From NCBI RefSeq assembly GCF_002937115.1, contig NZ_NHRY01000223.1, forward strand, positions 1-61,071: 61,071 nt of DNA, in the 5' to 3' direction. A program made the position numbers and the translations under genes. The DNA comes from Rhodopila globiformis (GTDB taxonomy: Bacteria > Pseudomonadota > Alphaproteobacteria > Acetobacterales > Acetobacteraceae). The notes beneath the pieces were generated by a model. It saw only the letters and a list, made by a program, of their open reading frames with translations. It was not told where the DNA came from and did not search any database. Positions 23,329-32,943 of this stretch are shown piece by piece. The stretch's first letter is position 1. Each line of letters starts with the position of its first letter.

Positions 23329-26300
23329 TCAGGCCGCCGACTGCGTCAGCGCCACGATCTGCGCGTCCACCGCATCCACCGAGGCCGGCTTGCGCAGCAT
23401 CGCGAACGGCCCGGAGCCGACCGCCTCGCGCAGCGCCTCCTGCGCCGCCTCGCCGGCATGGCCGGTGATCAGCACCGCCGGCAGGTTCGGCCGCCGCCGC
23501 CGCGCCTCGCGGATCAGCGCCAGCCCGTCCATGCCGCCGGGCATCGCCAGGTCGGTGACCAGCGCGTCGATCGCGAGGCCCGTATCCAGGCTGGCCAGCG
23601 CCGCCGCCGCGTCCTGGGCTTCCGTCACGGTGTGGCCGCGATCCGCCAGCGCCATGGCGATGACGGTGCGTACCCCGGGCTCGTCGTCCACCAGCAGCAC
23701 CGGCACGCCCGGCCGGTTCGGCGACTCCGCCGGCGCCGGCTGCTGCGCGCCCGTGGCCGCGCCCGTGGCCGCGCCCGTGGCCGCGCCCGTGGCCGCGCCC
23801 GTACCGGCGTTGCCCGGGCGCGCCTGCGGCAGCCACAGCGACACCGTCGTCCCCTGCCCCGGCGTGCTGTCGATCGCCAAAGCGCCGCCCGACTGGCCGG
23901 CGAAGCCCAGCGCCATGGCCAGCCCCAGCCCGGTGCCTTTGCCCTTCGGCTTGGTGGTGAAGAACGGCTCGGTCACGCGCGCCAGCACCTCGGGCGGGAT
24001 GCCCTCGCCGTCGTCCTCGACCGACAGCCGGACGTAGTCGCCCGGCGCCAGGCTGTCCGGGACGCCAGCCATGCCGGCGCGCACCGTCACCGCCTCGGCG
24101 GCCAGGACGATGCTGCCGCAGCCGCCCGGCAGCGCGTCGCGCGCGTTGTTCGCCAGGTTGACCAGCACCGCCTCCAGCTGTCCGACATCGGCCAGCAGCG
24201 GCGGCGTGTCCGCCCCGGCCGCCACGCTCAGCGCCACGGACGGGCCCAGCGTATGGCGCAGCAGTTGCGCCAGGTCCTCCAGCAGATGCGCCGGCCCGAC
24301 CGAGGCGGCGGACAGCTCGCCGCGCCGGGCGAAGGCCAGCAGGCGGCTGGTCACCGCCGCGCCGCGCTCGGCCGCCTCGGCGGCGATCGTCAGGAAGCGC
24401 TTCGCCGGGTTGGCGTCCCCGGGCAGCCGCTTGCTGGCCAGCGCCAGGCCGCCCTGCACCGCCTGCAATACATTATTGAAGTCATGCGCCACGCCGCCGG
24501 CCAGGCGCCCCAGCGCCTCCATCTTGGCGGCCTGCGCCAGGCGCCCCTCGGTGTCGCGCAGCGCCCGGGTCCGTTCCGCGACCAGGCGTTCCAGCCCGGC
24601 CTTGTCGCGCGCCAGCACCGCGGCGGCGTCCTTCTGCCGGGTGATGTCGAGATTCAGGCCGACCATGCGCACGGCGCGGCCATCCTGGTCGCGGATCGCG
24701 TGCCCATAGCCGCCGATCCAGCGCCAGGAGCCGTCCGGCTGGCGCACGCGGAACTCGTGGTGGAAGACGCCGTTGCCCGGCGCCAGCGCCTGGCTGATCG
24801 CGCTGTCCAGCCCCGGGCGGTCGTCCGGATGGGTGCGGGCGAGCGACTCCTGGCCCGAAGGCGCGCCATCCGCCGGATCCAACCCGAACAGGGCGAACTC
24901 GCGCCGGTCCCACACCAGCTGGTCGGTCGGGAGGTCCCAGTCCCAGATGCCCATCTCGCCAGCTTCCAGCGCCAGGCGCAGGCGGTCCTCGCTGTCCGCC
25001 AGGGCGCGTTCGGCGCGCGCCCGCTCGGTGGCGTGCCAGGTGCGCTCCAGGGTTTCCCGCGCCAGCGCGACATCCCAGTGGCTCCAGGCCCGCGGCTCGG
25101 CATTGCCGACATACAGGATCGCCCGCAGGCGCCCGTCACGCATCACCGGCACGTCGATCAGCGCCCGGATGCCCAGCCCGGCATACACCACCTGCGCCGC
25201 CGGATTGGACGCCCGTGGCGCGGTCGTGACATCCGGCATGACCAGCGCCTGCCCCAGCCACAGCGGCGCGAGCCGGCCATTCGGACCGCCGACAAGCGGA
25301 TGCCGGCCGGTACTCGGGGGCGTCGGGCCGGCCCGCCACTCGCTCTCCACCACCGTATGCAGCCCGTCCGGCTCCACCTCGCCGACGCCCACCAGGGCGA
25401 CGTTCAGCGCGCGGCCGAGCGTTTCGCAGGCCGCGACGACCATGTCCCGCGCGGTGCCGGCGGTGCGCAGCCGCTCCTCCAGCGCCAGCAGGTAGCGGTC
25501 GCGCGCCTCGCGCTCGCGGCGGGTTGCCTCGGCCTGCCGCAGCGCGGTGACGTCGCGGATGGTGCCGAGGATGCGCACGGCACGGCGCCCGCCCGGCGCG
25601 GCCGGGTGCGGCTCGAAGAAGGCGCGCCCGGCCGCGGCGAGCCAGAGCACCGTGCCGTCCGGGTGATGGACGCGGTAGTCGCAGACATAGTCGTCATACG
25701 GGTCGGCCGGGTCGATCGCCCGCGCCACGCCGGCTTCCGCCCCGGGCCGGTCCGCGGGATCAACCAGCTGTGCCCAGGTGTCGTAGTCCACCGTCGCATC
25801 CGGCGGCAGGCCGAACAGCGCCTTGCAGCGGACGTCCCATTCCAGCGGCTTGTTGTCCTGCCCCACTTCCCAGCGCCAGGTGCCGAGATCGGCCGCATCC
25901 AGCGCAAGGCGCAGCCGCGCGGCGGCCTCCGCCACCGCGCGCTCGGCCTCGATGCGGGCGGTGACCACCTCGGTGAACAGCAGCACGCCGCCGATCGAGC
26001 CGTCCACGCGGCGCCAGGGCGCCATCTCCCAGCGCACCCAGTCGACGGCGCCATCCGCGCGCGGGAACGCGTCCTGCTCGGCCGACAGGATCTCGCCGGC
26101 CAGCACGCGGCGGTGGACCGCCCGCCAGCGTTCCGGGATATCCGGGAACACGTCGTAGTGGCTGCGTCCGACCAGGCTCGCCGGATCGTCCTGCATGGGC
26201 AGGTTGTAGCCGGACAGGTAGCGCCGGCTCGCGGCCAGGTAGCGCATCTCGGTGTCGAACATGGCGATCGCCGCGGGCGCGCGATCGATGAACAGCTTCA

Positions 26301-28632
26301 GCCGCGCCTCGCTGTCGGCCAGCGCCTCGCGCGCCCGCTGCTCGCCGTCGATGTCGACCAGGGCGACGACGCCGCCGATGAGCGCGCCGCGCTCGTTGCG
26401 CACCGGGCGGCCCATGATCCGGGTCCAGGCGCGGGTGCCGTCGCCGCGCTGGTACAGCACGTCGATCGAGGGCCTTTCCTCGCCCGCCACCAGCCGCGCC
26501 AGCGGGTATTCGTGGCCGTCGACGCGGGTGCCGTCGGCGTGGAACGACACCCACTCGTCGTAGCTGTGGATGTCGGGCGAGAACAGCACGGGATGGCGCA
26601 GCAGGGTCTCGACATAGGTGTTGCCGCCGACGATCCGCCCCGACGGCAGCTCGGCCATCACCAGGCCGACCGGCACGGTCTCGATGATGGTGCGGAACTG
26701 CGCCTCGCGCGCCGCCAGCGCCTCGGCGGCACGCAACTGCTCGGTGATGTCGCGTCCGGTCACCACCGAGCCGACGATCCGGCCCTGCGCGTCGCGGATC
26801 GGCGCCAGGTTGTAGCTGCCGACCCAGCTGTCGCCGGTGTCGGTGCGGTGGAGGCGGTAGACGGCGCCCACGGCGGTCTCGCCGCGCAGCGCCCGCGACA
26901 CCGCCCATTGCTCCAGCGGAGCGCGTTCGCCGCTTTCCAGGAAGACGTCCAGGAACGCGGGATACTCGGCCAGGGTCCTGGCGCAGTCGTCCTTGTTCGC
27001 GAAGCGGTGGAAGGTCGCGAACGCCTCGTTGAAATGGATGAAGCGGCCCGCCGCGTCGGAGATGAACACGGCGTCCGTCATGGCGCCGAGCGCGGCTTCC
27101 AGGTTCGCCCGGCTCGCGGCCAGCGCCGCCTCGGCGGTCCGCTGCGCGGTGACGTCGGCCAGGATCTCCAGGACCGTGGCCTGCCCGTCGGTCGCCTGCC
27201 GCAGGATCTTGCGGGCGGCGACGGTCACCGCCTGGCCGTCCCTGGCGCGCTGATGCAGGTCGCCCGCCCAGGCGCCGGTTGCCTGCAGCGTCGCAATGAT
27301 CTCGGGCAGCGGCTGCGGAAATTCGGTGCGCAGCAGCGCATGCGCCGGCTGGCCGACCGCCTCCGCCGCGCTCCAGCCGTACAGCGCTTCGCATCCCTGC
27401 GACCAGAAGCGGATCGTGCCGTCCAGGTCGCGGGTCATGAAGGCGCCGAGATCGACGGTCGCCAGCAGGTCGCGCAGGCGCAGCTCATTGGCCCGCACGG
27501 TCGTCTCAGCGGCGTCGAAGCCGCGGCGCAGGTCCTCGAACTCGGCGATGCCGGCCGGCGGCAGCGCGCCGGCGGTTGCCGCGCCGGCGCCGATGCCGCG
27601 CACGTGCGCGCTGAGCAGGCGGACCGGCCGCAGGATGCGACGGGCGGTGAGGAAGGCCAGCGACAGGCCGAGCAGCAGCGCGCCGACGCCGCAGGCGCCG
27701 AGCCACAGCAGCGCCCCGCGCGCCGCCGCCAGGGCCGGCCTTGGTGGCGCGATCACCAGCAGCGTCCACCCCGGCGCCGACGGTATGACGTGGAAGGCGA
27801 ACAGGTGCCTGGACCCGTCGATCGACACACCCTGGTAGACGCCGGCCTGCCGCGCGGCCTGCAGCGCCGCGTTCTGCGGCGGCATCGGATCGCCAACCAG
27901 TGCCGGCCGGCCGTCCGAGCGGGCCACGACACTATTGTTGCCGTCGGTGACGGCGGCGAAACCGCCATCGGGCAGCCGTTGCGAGGTGAGCATGGCCTGC
28001 ACCTGGTCGCCGGTGAACGCGGCGGCCGCCATCAGCGCAACCTGTCCGCGGGCGTTCCTGACCGGGACGGCAGTGGCGAACACCGGCTCGCCGCTGACGG
28101 CGCTGTCCAGCAGGTTGCCCACCGCCGGACGCCCGGTGGCGAAGACACGGTTCACCAGGTGGTGGCCCCTGGCCGGCGGCACCGGCGTGCCGAGCGGCAG
28201 GGAGGTCATCAGCGGCCGGGTTCCGTCCCGGGTGGCCAGGAATATCGGCGCACCGAGTTGCCGCGCCACCTGCCGGGCCTGGGCATCGACGGCCCGCATG
28301 TCCGCGGCCGCCGGGTCCGGTCCGAACACTGGCGAGGTCGCGAAGGCGTTCAGGGCGGCGATCCGGCCGGCGATCTCGCGGTCCACGGCCAGCGCCAGGG
28401 CCTGGGCGATCTCGCGCAGCCCCGCGTCGGCCACTTTCCGCTCGCTGACCATCGCCTGCCAGACCGCGGTCGCCGCCAGCAGGACCGTCGGCAGCAGCAC
28501 GACGAGCACCATGCGAAACAGCATGCCGGCCAGGCGGCGCGGCGCGCTGCCGGACGCCGGTTCGCCGTGCCGGGTTGCCGGCGGCTTTGCCCATCCCGAG
28601 CGCCCGGGCGGCAAGAGCGGAAGGCTGCTCAT
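23329..28632 (-). CDS. Giant hybrid sensor histidine kinase (Cache, six PAS, GAF, receiver)
   Basis: This protein of about 1767 residues has membrane segments near 36-61 and 305-335 bracketing a periplasmic Cache-type sensor. Cytoplasmic PAS domains begin at about 384, 510, 644, 777, 907 and 1220, with a GAF domain at about 1045-1190. The kinase core shows the phospho-accepting His in GGVAHDFNNVLQAVQGGLAL (about 1381), followed by the N box NLANNARDALP, the G1 box VEDDGEGIP and the G2 region GKGTGLGLAMALGF. A receiver closes the protein (Asp in LVTDLAMPGGMDG, about 1692). Start is taken at the ATG 28632. Its signal is unknown. A Gly-Ala-Ala-Thr repeat links kinase and receiver. Confidence 0.9.
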   Translation of the reverse strand: MSSLPLLPPGRSGWAKPPATRHGEPASGSAPRRLAGMLFRMVLVVLLPTVLLAATAVWQAMVSERKVADAGLREIAQALALAVDREIAGRIAALNAFATSPVFGPDPAAADMRAVDAQARQVARQLGAPIFLATRDGTRPLMTSLPLGTPVPPARGHHLVNRVFATGRPAVGNLLDSAVSGEPVFATAVPVRNARGQVALMAAAAFTGDQVQAMLTSQRLPDGGFAAVTDGNNSVVARSDGRPALVGDPMPPQNAALQAARQAGVYQGVSIDGSRHLFAFHVIPSAPGWTLLVIAPPRPALAAARGALLWLGACGVGALLLGLSLAFLTARRILRPVRLLSAHVRGIGAGAATAGALPPAGIAEFEDLRRGFDAAETTVRANELRLRDLLATVDLGAFMTRDLDGTIRFWSQGCEALYGWSAAEAVGQPAHALLRTEFPQPLPEIIATLQATGAWAGDLHQRARDGQAVTVAARKILRQATDGQATVLEILADVTAQRTAEAALAASRANLEAALGAMTDAVFISDAAGRFIHFNEAFATFHRFANKDDCARTLAEYPAFLDVFLESGERAPLEQWAVSRALRGETAVGAVYRLHRTDTGDSWVGSYNLAPIRDAQGRIVGSVVTGRDITEQLRAAEALAAREAQFRTIIETVPVGLVMAELPSGRIVGGNTYVETLLRHPVLFSPDIHSYDEWVSFHADGTRVDGHEYPLARLVAGEERPSIDVLYQRGDGTRAWTRIMGRPVRNERGALIGGVVALVDIDGEQRAREALADSEARLKLFIDRAPAAIAMFDTEMRYLAASRRYLSGYNLPMQDDPASLVGRSHYDVFPDIPERWRAVHRRVLAGEILSAEQDAFPRADGAVDWVRWEMAPWRRVDGSIGGVLLFTEVVTARIEAERAVAEAAARLRLALDAADLGTWRWEVGQDNKPLEWDVRCKALFGLPPDATVDYDTWAQLVDPADRPGAEAGVARAIDPADPYDDYVCDYRVHHPDGTVLWLAAAGRAFFEPHPAAPGGRRAVRILGTIRDVTALRQAEATRREREARDRYLLALEERLRTAGTARDMVVAACETLGRALNVALVGVGEVEPDGLHTVVESEWRAGPTPPSTGRHPLVGGPNGRLAPLWLGQALVMPDVTTAPRASNPAAQVVYAGLGIRALIDVPVMRDGRLRAILYVGNAEPRAWSHWDVALARETLERTWHATERARAERALADSEDRLRLALEAGEMGIWDWDLPTDQLVWDRREFALFGLDPADGAPSGQESLARTHPDDRPGLDSAISQALAPGNGVFHHEFRVRQPDGSWRWIGGYGHAIRDQDGRAVRMVGLNLDITRQKDAAAVLARDKAGLERLVAERTRALRDTEGRLAQAAKMEALGRLAGGVAHDFNNVLQAVQGGLALASKRLPGDANPAKRFLTIAAEAAERGAAVTSRLLAFARRGELSAASVGPAHLLEDLAQLLRHTLGPSVALSVAAGADTPPLLADVGQLEAVLVNLANNARDALPGGCGSIVLAAEAVTVRAGMAGVPDSLAPGDYVRLSVEDDGEGIPPEVLARVTEPFFTTKPKGKGTGLGLAMALGFAGQSGGALAIDSTPGQGTTVSLWLPQARPGNAGTGAATGAATGAATGAATGAQQPAPAESPNRPGVPVLLVDDEPGVRTVIAMALADRGHTVTEAQDAAAALASLDTGLAIDALVTDLAMPGGMDGLALIREARRRRPNLPAVLITGHAGEAAQEALREAVGSGPFAMLRKPASVDAVDAQIVALTQSAA
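23749..23796 (-). repeat. 12-bp in-frame tandem repeat in kinase linker
   Basis: Four copies of GCCCGTGGCCGC (plus partial copies) encode the GAAT repeats between the ATPase and receiver domains of the hybrid kinase. Copy-number change would alter linker length by four residues per unit without a frameshift. Confidence 0.88.
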
Positions 28633-29515
28633 GCGCGGCCGCAAGGGGACAGGACGCGGGCGCGGTGCCTGGACATGGCGGCGCAGCCGGTACGAGCCCG
28701 CGCGGTACAAGCCCTTGCGGCGCCGGCCCGGCGCGCGTCCGCGGTGGCATGGCTGCGGTACGCGTCCGCGAGGCCTCCGCGCAGGCGGTTGGCCAGACGC
28801 CTTGCTGTCATGCGCCTTGCCTGGCAGATGGCGGGGGCACGACCGCGGCGCCCGGCATTCGATCCGGACGGGCGAGTGTATCCGATGTCATGATGCGCGT
28901 CTTATACGTGCAACGAACGACTGGCAGTAGTCCAGAGTCCGGTTTCGGGTGAAATTTTCGCAATCCGGTGCTGATATGACACGGAAGCGGCGCCAGGGGC
29001 GGCGAACGTTCCTGCTCCGCCACGGTCTGGCTTGTCCGGGCCACCGGTCCGGGGCACCCGTGCCGCGACAGGTGATCCGGACGCGCCGCATGGGCGCTGG
29101 GATAGAGAGCTGGCATAGAGAGACAGGGCCGGGTCCATTGCCTCTCCGTCATGGCCGGGCGTGTCCCGGCCATCCGCGCTTCGACGGTGGGGGTAGATGG
29201 CCGGGACACGCCCCATGAGCGCTAACTTGGCGGGTGGACGGCACGGCCGTTGCTACCCCGTCATGGTGGGCGAAGGCTCACCATCCACGCGTTTTGCCGA
29301 TACCAGCATCGAAGGCGTGGATGGCGGCCCTGCGGCGGCCATGACGACAGGACGGTGCGCCGTGTCCCGTCGCCTAAGTCAGCGCCTATGGGGACACGCC
29401 CGGCCATGACGATGCGAGAACGTGCCCCGGCCATGGCGGGTCGGGGCAGGCCCGGCGGACGGCCTGGCGGCGCCGCCCTCGCGGATTCAGATTCCATTAC
29501 GCAATATATACGATC
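28633..29515. repeat. REP-rich intergenic region
   Basis: No gene is supported. REP palindromes occur at about 29030-29075 (GGCTTGTCCGGGCCAC form), 29148-29217 (inverted pair around GCGCTTCGACGGTGGGGG) and 29390-29410. A segment near 29271-29345 (CATCCACGCG...GGCGTGGATGGCGGCCC) resembles stretches near 41525 and 49690, a further repeat type. 28880-28980 is less G+C-rich and featureless. Confidence 0.6.
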
Positions 29516-30265
29516 TTATTCTTCCAGCGCCAGTTCCCCGGCCGATGCCATGCTTTCGTACAAAGCAGCGTCGGCCGGCATGTCGAGCACACCCCACCCG
29601 CCGTTGGTGCCGACGGTGCCGATGGAAACGGTGCCCGCCGCCAGCACCAGCCGCAGCAGGCCCGTCAGCGTCAACTGGTCGCGCGTGGCGGCGTCGAGCC
29701 CGTTCAGCACGGTTTCCGTCGCCTGCCAGCCGGCGGGCGTGAACTTCACCAGGCCGATGGGCAGGCCGTCGATGGCATCGACGGTGTCGGCCTTGCCGCC
29801 GATTTCCAGCAGGGTGCCCGAGGCGCTGCGGCGAAACGCCCCGGCGTGCGCCAGCGAGCCGGCGAAACGCTGCGCCCAGTGGTCGCGCCACAGCCTGTCA
29901 TACGCCACCACAAGGCTGCCGCGCACCGCCCCGAGGCGATGCACAAGGTCGCGCGGATAGAAGATGTCGCCATGGCTGACGATCACCGGGCCGGCGCGCA
30001 GCCAGTCCACCGCCGTCAGCAGCGAAGCCACGGGACCGGTCTTCGCCCAGCGCTCGTTGGTGAAATACGTCGCCTCTGGCACCTCGATCATGTCGGCGCG
30101 ATAGCCGCGCACGATGCCGATCGCGGTGGCGCCGCCGCCGCGCAGGGCGGCAAGCTGGCGTTCGATCAATGGTTTTCCCGCCAATGTAAGCAGCGAGGCC
30201 GGCGGCAGGTCGTCCGGCTTTCCACTGGTGGTGCGGTGGCCGGCAGCAAGGATCAGGGCACGCAT
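29516..30265 (-). CDS. Nucleotidyltransferase (NTP transferase family)
   Basis: This 249-residue protein has the nucleotidyltransferase fold of sugar-phosphate and phosphocholine cytidylyl/uridylyltransferases. It has the start MRALILAAGHRTTSG with the nucleotide loop, LAGKPLIERQLAALR, YFTNERWAKTGPVASLLTAV and the metal Asp in VIVSHGDIFYPRDL (about residue 98). The loop lacks the usual Gly-x-Gly-x-Arg wording, and the later part (TNGGWGVLDMPADAALY) resembles the LicC-like branch. It would activate a phosphorylated sugar or choline with an NTP. The DedA gene is divergent across a 303-base gap. Confidence 0.75.
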   Translation of the reverse strand: MRALILAAGHRTTSGKPDDLPPASLLTLAGKPLIERQLAALRGGGATAIGIVRGYRADMIEVPEATYFTNERWAKTGPVASLLTAVDWLRAGPVIVSHGDIFYPRDLVHRLGAVRGSLVVAYDRLWRDHWAQRFAGSLAHAGAFRRSASGTLLEIGGKADTVDAIDGLPIGLVKFTPAGWQATETVLNGLDAATRDQLTLTGLLRLVLAAGTVSIGTVGTNGGWGVLDMPADAALYESMASAGELALEE

Positions 30266-30568
30266 GCAATCCTCCCGACAAATTCAGGCAGCCGTATCAT
30301 CTCGATGCCGCAACAGACAGGCTCGCGGGCGCACGAGGCCGCGCGGGCACTCTGTCTTCCTGTCCGAGGCCGGTTGGCGCGCAGCGAGCATGATCTGACG
30401 GCATGTTTCCTTTTTTTGAGATTCATGACAGCGTGTGACGGTGGCACATGCTGCGTCATTGATCCAAATCAAGGCCGGCCGGCGACGCGCCGCTCTCGCA
30501 GGCCTGACCGCAACCATCGCGCCCGCCGGAAGCTTCATCACGGGGCACAACGCAAGGGCTGTGACGCC

Positions 30569-31222
30569 ATGTCGATATTTCCGCTGCACACGCTGGACAG
30601 CCTGTTCCAGGAATTCGGCTACGGCGCCATCTTCGGCGGCGTGCTGCTGGAGAGCACCGGCCTGCCGCTGCCGGGCGAGAGCCTGATGATCGCCGCGGCG
30701 CTGTATGCCGCGACCACGCATCACCTCGACATCTTCATCCTGGTGCCGGTGGCCGCCGCCGGCGCGATCTGCGGCGACCAGATCGGCTATTTCGTCGGGC
30801 GCTGGATCGGCTACCGCCTGCTGGCGCACTGGGGCCGCAAGATCGGCCTGACGGACGAGCGGCTGGGACTGGGCCGCTACCTGTTCCGCCGCTACGGCAG
30901 CGTCGTGGTGTTCTTCGGCCGCTTCGTCGCGGTGCTGCGCACCTTCGCGGCGCTGCTGGCCGGCGCCAACCGGATGCCCTGGCACAGTTTCCTGCTGTGG
31001 AACGCGCTGGGCGGCATCGGCTGGACCAGCCTGTACGGCTTCGGCGCCTATGCGCTGGGCCATGCGATGGAGCGCATCAGCGGCCCGCTGGGCATCGTGC
31101 TGGCCGTTGTCGCGGGCGCAGCAATCCTGGCAGCGGTTATTTTTGTCAAGCGCAACGAAACCAGGTTGCTGGAGGACGCGCGGCAGGACATGCAGCGCGA
31201 GGCCGCGCACGCTCCGGGTTAG
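30569..31222 (+). CDS. DedA family membrane protein
   Basis: This 217-residue protein has the DedA/SNARE-associated pattern: the N-terminal YGAIFGGVLLESTGLPLPGE with its acidic residue, the DQIGYFVGRWIGYRLL stretch, then the FFGRFVAVLRTFAALLAGAN motif containing the conserved Arg, and a last helix with a Lys/Arg-rich tail. Family members are lipid scramblases/transporters, linked to undecaprenyl phosphate or phosphatidylethanolamine flipping and to membrane potential homeostasis. ATG 30569 is chosen from homology. The next gene starts 91 bases later with its own leader. Confidence 0.88.
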   Translation: MSIFPLHTLDSLFQEFGYGAIFGGVLLESTGLPLPGESLMIAAALYAATTHHLDIFILVPVAAAGAICGDQIGYFVGRWIGYRLLAHWGRKIGLTDERLGLGRYLFRRYGSVVVFFGRFVAVLRTFAALLAGANRMPWHSFLLWNALGGIGWTSLYGFGAYALGHAMERISGPLGIVLAVVAGAAILAAVIFVKRNETRLLEDARQDMQREAAHAPG

Positions 31223-31313
31223 TTTACTACCTGATATTCACTGTTTCCTGTATGTGTCGCGAGACTTCGAAACCATAACGTCATGGACTTCAAGCTATTT
31301 GGGATGGAGAACT

Positions 31314-31559
31314 ATGTCGGTCAGGCCGATCATCCTCGAGAATATCGTCCGGATCGCCCAGCAGCAGAAAAAGCCGCTGGCGCCGTTGACCGATGAGCTT
31401 CCGCTGCTGGAATCGGGGCTGGATTCACTGTGCATCGCCATCCTGGTGGCGTCGCTCGACGACAGCCTGGGAGTCGATCCGTTCGACCGCGACGGCGATG
31501 TCGCGTTCCCTGTGACCATCGGCGACCTCATCGGCCTGTATGAGCATGCCACGGCCTGA
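31314..31559 (+). CDS. Acyl/peptidyl carrier protein
   Basis: This 81-residue protein is a four-helix carrier protein with the phosphopantetheine attachment Ser in LLESGLDSLCIAIL (about residue 38). It is acidic toward the C-terminus. Its stop overlaps the start of the AMP-ligase gene by 14-20 bases, so the two should be made together. In such a unit the ligase loads an acid onto the carrier and the downstream ketoreductase-like SDR modifies it. A freestanding carrier next to its own ligase is typical of small natural-product cassettes rather than of primary fatty acid synthesis. Confidence 0.85.
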   Translation: MSVRPIILENIVRIAQQQKKPLAPLTDELPLLESGLDSLCIAILVASLDDSLGVDPFDRDGDVAFPVTIGDLIGLYEHATA

Positions 31560-32943
31560 GCGCCGTTCGCTGTGGGACCTGACGGAAACCAGCGGCCTGC
31601 CGCCCCGGCGCTTCGTGGCCGACGCCACGGGCCGCCTGGCGCTGTCCGCGCTGGCGCGGGGCCGCACCCTGGCGGTGCCGCCCGAGGCGTTGCGCGGGCA
31701 GACCGTGCTGCTGTCGTCGGACCGGCAACTGCCGGCGGTTGCCGCGCTGCTGCAACTGGACGGCATCGCCCGCCGCATCCTGCTGTGCCCGCCGGAGCTG
31801 GCGCCGGCGCATCTGCCGGCGGTGATCGCGGAAGCCGGGGTGGACGCGATTGTTTCGGACGGGACCGGACCCGCCGCGCACGCCGCCGGCGCCACGCGAA
31901 CGATTGGATTCGAAACGAACGTCGTTTCCGACCCGGGGATGCCGGGCCAGGGCGAGATCGACCGCGAAGGCCCGACGGAATGGCTGCTGTTCACCTCCGG
32001 CACCACCGGGCGCCCAAAGCTGGTGGTGCACACGCTCGGCAGCCTGACCGGGCCGCTGGACGACGGACTGGCCGTGGCCAGCGATGCGGTCTGGAGCACG
32101 TTCTATGACGTTCGTCGCTACGGCGGCCTGCAGATCCTGTTGCGGGCGCTGCTGGGCGGTGGCTCGATGGTGCTGTCGCAGGCGGGGGAAAGCGTTGCCG
32201 ATTTCCTGGCCCGCGCGCAGGCAAGCGGGGTGACGCATGTCTCCGGCACGCCGTCGCACTGGCGCCGCGCGCTCATGAGCCCGGCGGCGCGGGATTTCAC
32301 CCCGGCCTATGTGCGCTTGTCCGGTGAGGTGGCGGACCAGGCGATCCTGAACAGCCTGGCGGCGGCGTTCCCGCGGTCGTCGATCGCGCATGCCTTCGCC
32401 TCGACCGAGGCGGGCGTGGCGTTCGACGTGCGCGACGGCCTGGCCGGCTTCCCTGCTTCGCTCATCGGCCAGGCCGGCGGCAAGGCGGAGCTGCGGGTGG
32501 TGGACGGGTCGTTGCGGATACGCTCGGCGCGCACCGCGTCCCGCTACGTGGGCGATGCGCAGCGCCTGATGGACGCCGACGGCTTCGTCGACACCGGCGA
32601 CATGGTGGAGCTGCGGGGCGACCGCTACCATTTCGTCGGGCGGCGCGAAGGCATCATCAACATCGGTGGCCAGAAAGTGCATCCGGAGGAGGTCGAGGCG
32701 GTGCTGAACCAGCATCCCGCGGTGCAGATGGCGCGGGTGCGCGGGCGGAAAAGCCCGATCACCGGGGCGATCGTGGTGGCGGACGTGGTGCTGCGGCCCG
32801 GCTCCGGTTCGTTGGACACGATACGGGACGACATCCTGGAAGGGTGCCGGCGCGCGCTGCCGCCGCACAAGGTCCCCGCCATGCTGACCGAGGCCGCCGG
32901 GCTGGAGGTCGCGGGATCCGGCAAGCTGGTGCGGCGTGCGTAA
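31540..32943 (+). CDS. AMP-dependent acyl (acyl-ACP) synthetase/ligase
   Basis: This 467-residue ANL-superfamily adenylating enzyme has the P-loop WLLFTSGTTGRPKLVVHT (about residue 148), the AFASTEAG motif, DGFVDTGDMVELRGDRYHFV and the hinge GRREGIINIGGQKVHPEE. The C-terminal catalytic Lys is in GSGKLVRRA. It is shorter than usual long-chain CoA ligases by roughly 50-100 residues at the N-terminus. Start could be ATG 31540 or 31546; both overlap the carrier protein gene. It probably activates a carboxylic acid for the adjacent carrier protein. Its stop overlaps the SDR start by 8 bases. Confidence 0.87.
   Translation: MSMPRPERRSLWDLTETSGLPPRRFVADATGRLALSALARGRTLAVPPEALRGQTVLLSSDRQLPAVAALLQLDGIARRILLCPPELAPAHLPAVIAEAGVDAIVSDGTGPAAHAAGATRTIGFETNVVSDPGMPGQGEIDREGPTEWLLFTSGTTGRPKLVVHTLGSLTGPLDDGLAVASDAVWSTFYDVRRYGGLQILLRALLGGGSMVLSQAGESVADFLARAQASGVTHVSGTPSHWRRALMSPAARDFTPAYVRLSGEVADQAILNSLAAAFPRSSIAHAFASTEAGVAFDVRDGLAGFPASLIGQAGGKAELRVVDGSLRIRSARTASRYVGDAQRLMDADGFVDTGDMVELRGDRYHFVGRREGIINIGGQKVHPEEVEAVLNQHPAVQMARVRGRKSPITGAIVVADVVLRPGSGSLDTIRDDILEGCRRALPPHKVPAMLTEAAGLEVAGSGKLVRRA

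Noticed and set aside
23458-28893. A plus-strand open frame of about 1800 codons opposite the giant kinase
   Set aside because: It is the antisense shadow of a GC-rich gene: Arg/Gln/His-rich, no domains, no ribosome site, while the opposite strand shows clear kinase and PAS motifs.
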